A stretch of 5,489 nt of DNA from Flavobacterium sp. (GTDB taxonomy: Bacteria; Bacteroidota; Bacteroidia; Flavobacteriales; Flavobacteriaceae). Below are positions 5,053-5,489 of this stretch, piece after piece. The notes beneath the pieces were generated by a model, which had not been told where the DNA came from, ran no database searches, and saw nothing but the letters and a program-made list of their open reading frames with translations. Where the stretch lies: positions 1 through 5,489 of the forward strand of contig JAIXTU010000350.1 of the NCBI GenBank assembly GCA_027483785.1. The letters are read 5' to 3'. The position numbers were made by a program, and so were the translations under genes. Within the stretch, counting starts at the first letter, position 1, and each line of letters starts with the position of its first letter.

Positions 5053-5489
5053 ATGGCACTACAAATTCACCCTTCTATTGGGATCGCCCGCTTGGGTAAC
5101 AGTACCACGGAGATCTGTTTAGCTCCTGACAGTATTGGTGGTCTTCCTTATGACTGCGATTTTTTTGGAAACCAGCTTAGTCCAATCCAAAATTTCAAAG
5201 ATTCTAAAGGACTGATCAAGAGACAAGGTCAGCCTTTTAAGATTTTCAATGACGATGGTCAAGAGATAACTCTTGATACTCCTAATGTTACTTCTATCGA
5301 GTGGACAGTACATTTGGCAAATAAAAAAGCGGAGTGGTATCAGTACAGTGAGCTTCAGGGCAATCTTCTGTATGGCGAGTCTAACAGCTACGCAAATCAA
5401 AACATACCAAAACGAAATCCGGAACAAATATTTGATCGACAAAGTTTATTTATAGATCCGGGACCAAGATCAGTATCGGGTAAGCAACA
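5053..5489 (+). CDS. LodA/GoxA-family CTQ-dependent amino acid oxidase, N-terminal part
   Basis: The first 145 residues are visible; family members are around 650-750 residues, so about four fifths lie outside. Characterised members are LodA (L-lysine 6-oxidase) and GoxA (glycine oxidase). They oxidise an amino acid and release ammonia and hydrogen peroxide, using a cysteine tryptophylquinone made from the protein's own Cys and Trp. Family marks seen here are IHPSIGIARLGNS (5-17), the KGLIKRQGQPFKIF block (52-65), WTVHLANKKAEWY (84-96) and IDPGPRSVSG (134-143). The CTQ-forming residues lie in the unseen C-terminal half, so activity and substrate cannot be judged. The start is fixed by the family motif four residues after the Met; no signal peptide and no Shine-Dalgarno are seen. 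A LodB-type flavoprotein, needed for CTQ formation in known systems, usually follows downstream. The gene stands alone after a 1.2-kb gene-free region. Confidence 0.87.
   Translation, partial: MALQIHPSIGIARLGNSTTEICLAPDSIGGLPYDCDFFGNQLSPIQNFKDSKGLIKRQGQPFKIFNDDGQEITLDTPNVTSIEWTVHLANKKAEWYQYSELQGNLLYGESNSYANQNIPKRNPEQIFDRQSLFIDPGPRSVSGKQ

Noticed and set aside
5119..5442. 107-codon frame on the minus strand opposite the LodA-like gene
   Set aside because: It is the antisense shadow of a reading frame with clear LodA/GoxA motifs.

Overview
The window comes from a Bacteroidota genome, most likely a member of Flavobacteriia. The evidence is the flavobacterial character of the PheT sequence, a TAnnTTTG-type -7 box in front of it, the lack of Shine-Dalgarno motifs, and intergenic repeats of a style I recall from flavobacterial genomes. 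The last point is from memory and was not searched.

Layout: (1) 1-1837, minus strand: the first 612 residues of pheT, the beta subunit of phenylalanyl-tRNA synthetase, cut by the left edge. (2) 1838-2259: non-coding, holding repeat element A (2082-2231, minus orientation) with a roughly 100-nt imperfect hairpin. (3) 2260-2608, plus: a DUF3024 gene broken by a +1 frameshift and an in-frame TAA. (4) 2637-3074, plus: an intact, very acidic UPF0158-family protein. (5) 3075-3475: non-coding, with repeat element B (3174-3297, plus orientation), which has the same two-part design as A. (6) 3476-3841, plus: a small DUF1304-family membrane protein. (7) 3842-5052: about 1.2 kb with no credible gene. 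It starts with GC-richer repeat debris (to about 4250), then becomes AT-rich with several small inverted repeats. (8) 5053 to the right edge, plus: the N-terminal 145 residues of a LodA/GoxA-family oxidase, the class that uses a cysteine tryptophylquinone (CTQ) cofactor.

Apart from pheT this is accessory DNA. The genes are small, unrelated orphans on the plus strand, spaced by repeats, with one pseudogene. I see no operon linking them. The most notable structure is the pair of inverted repeat elements bracketing the DUF3024/UPF0158 segment, which makes 2232-3173 look like a discrete module. The most notable gene is the LodA-like oxidase. Its partner flavoprotein (LodB type) would be expected just beyond the right edge. 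I found no clear defence system, integrase, transposase or CRISPR array.
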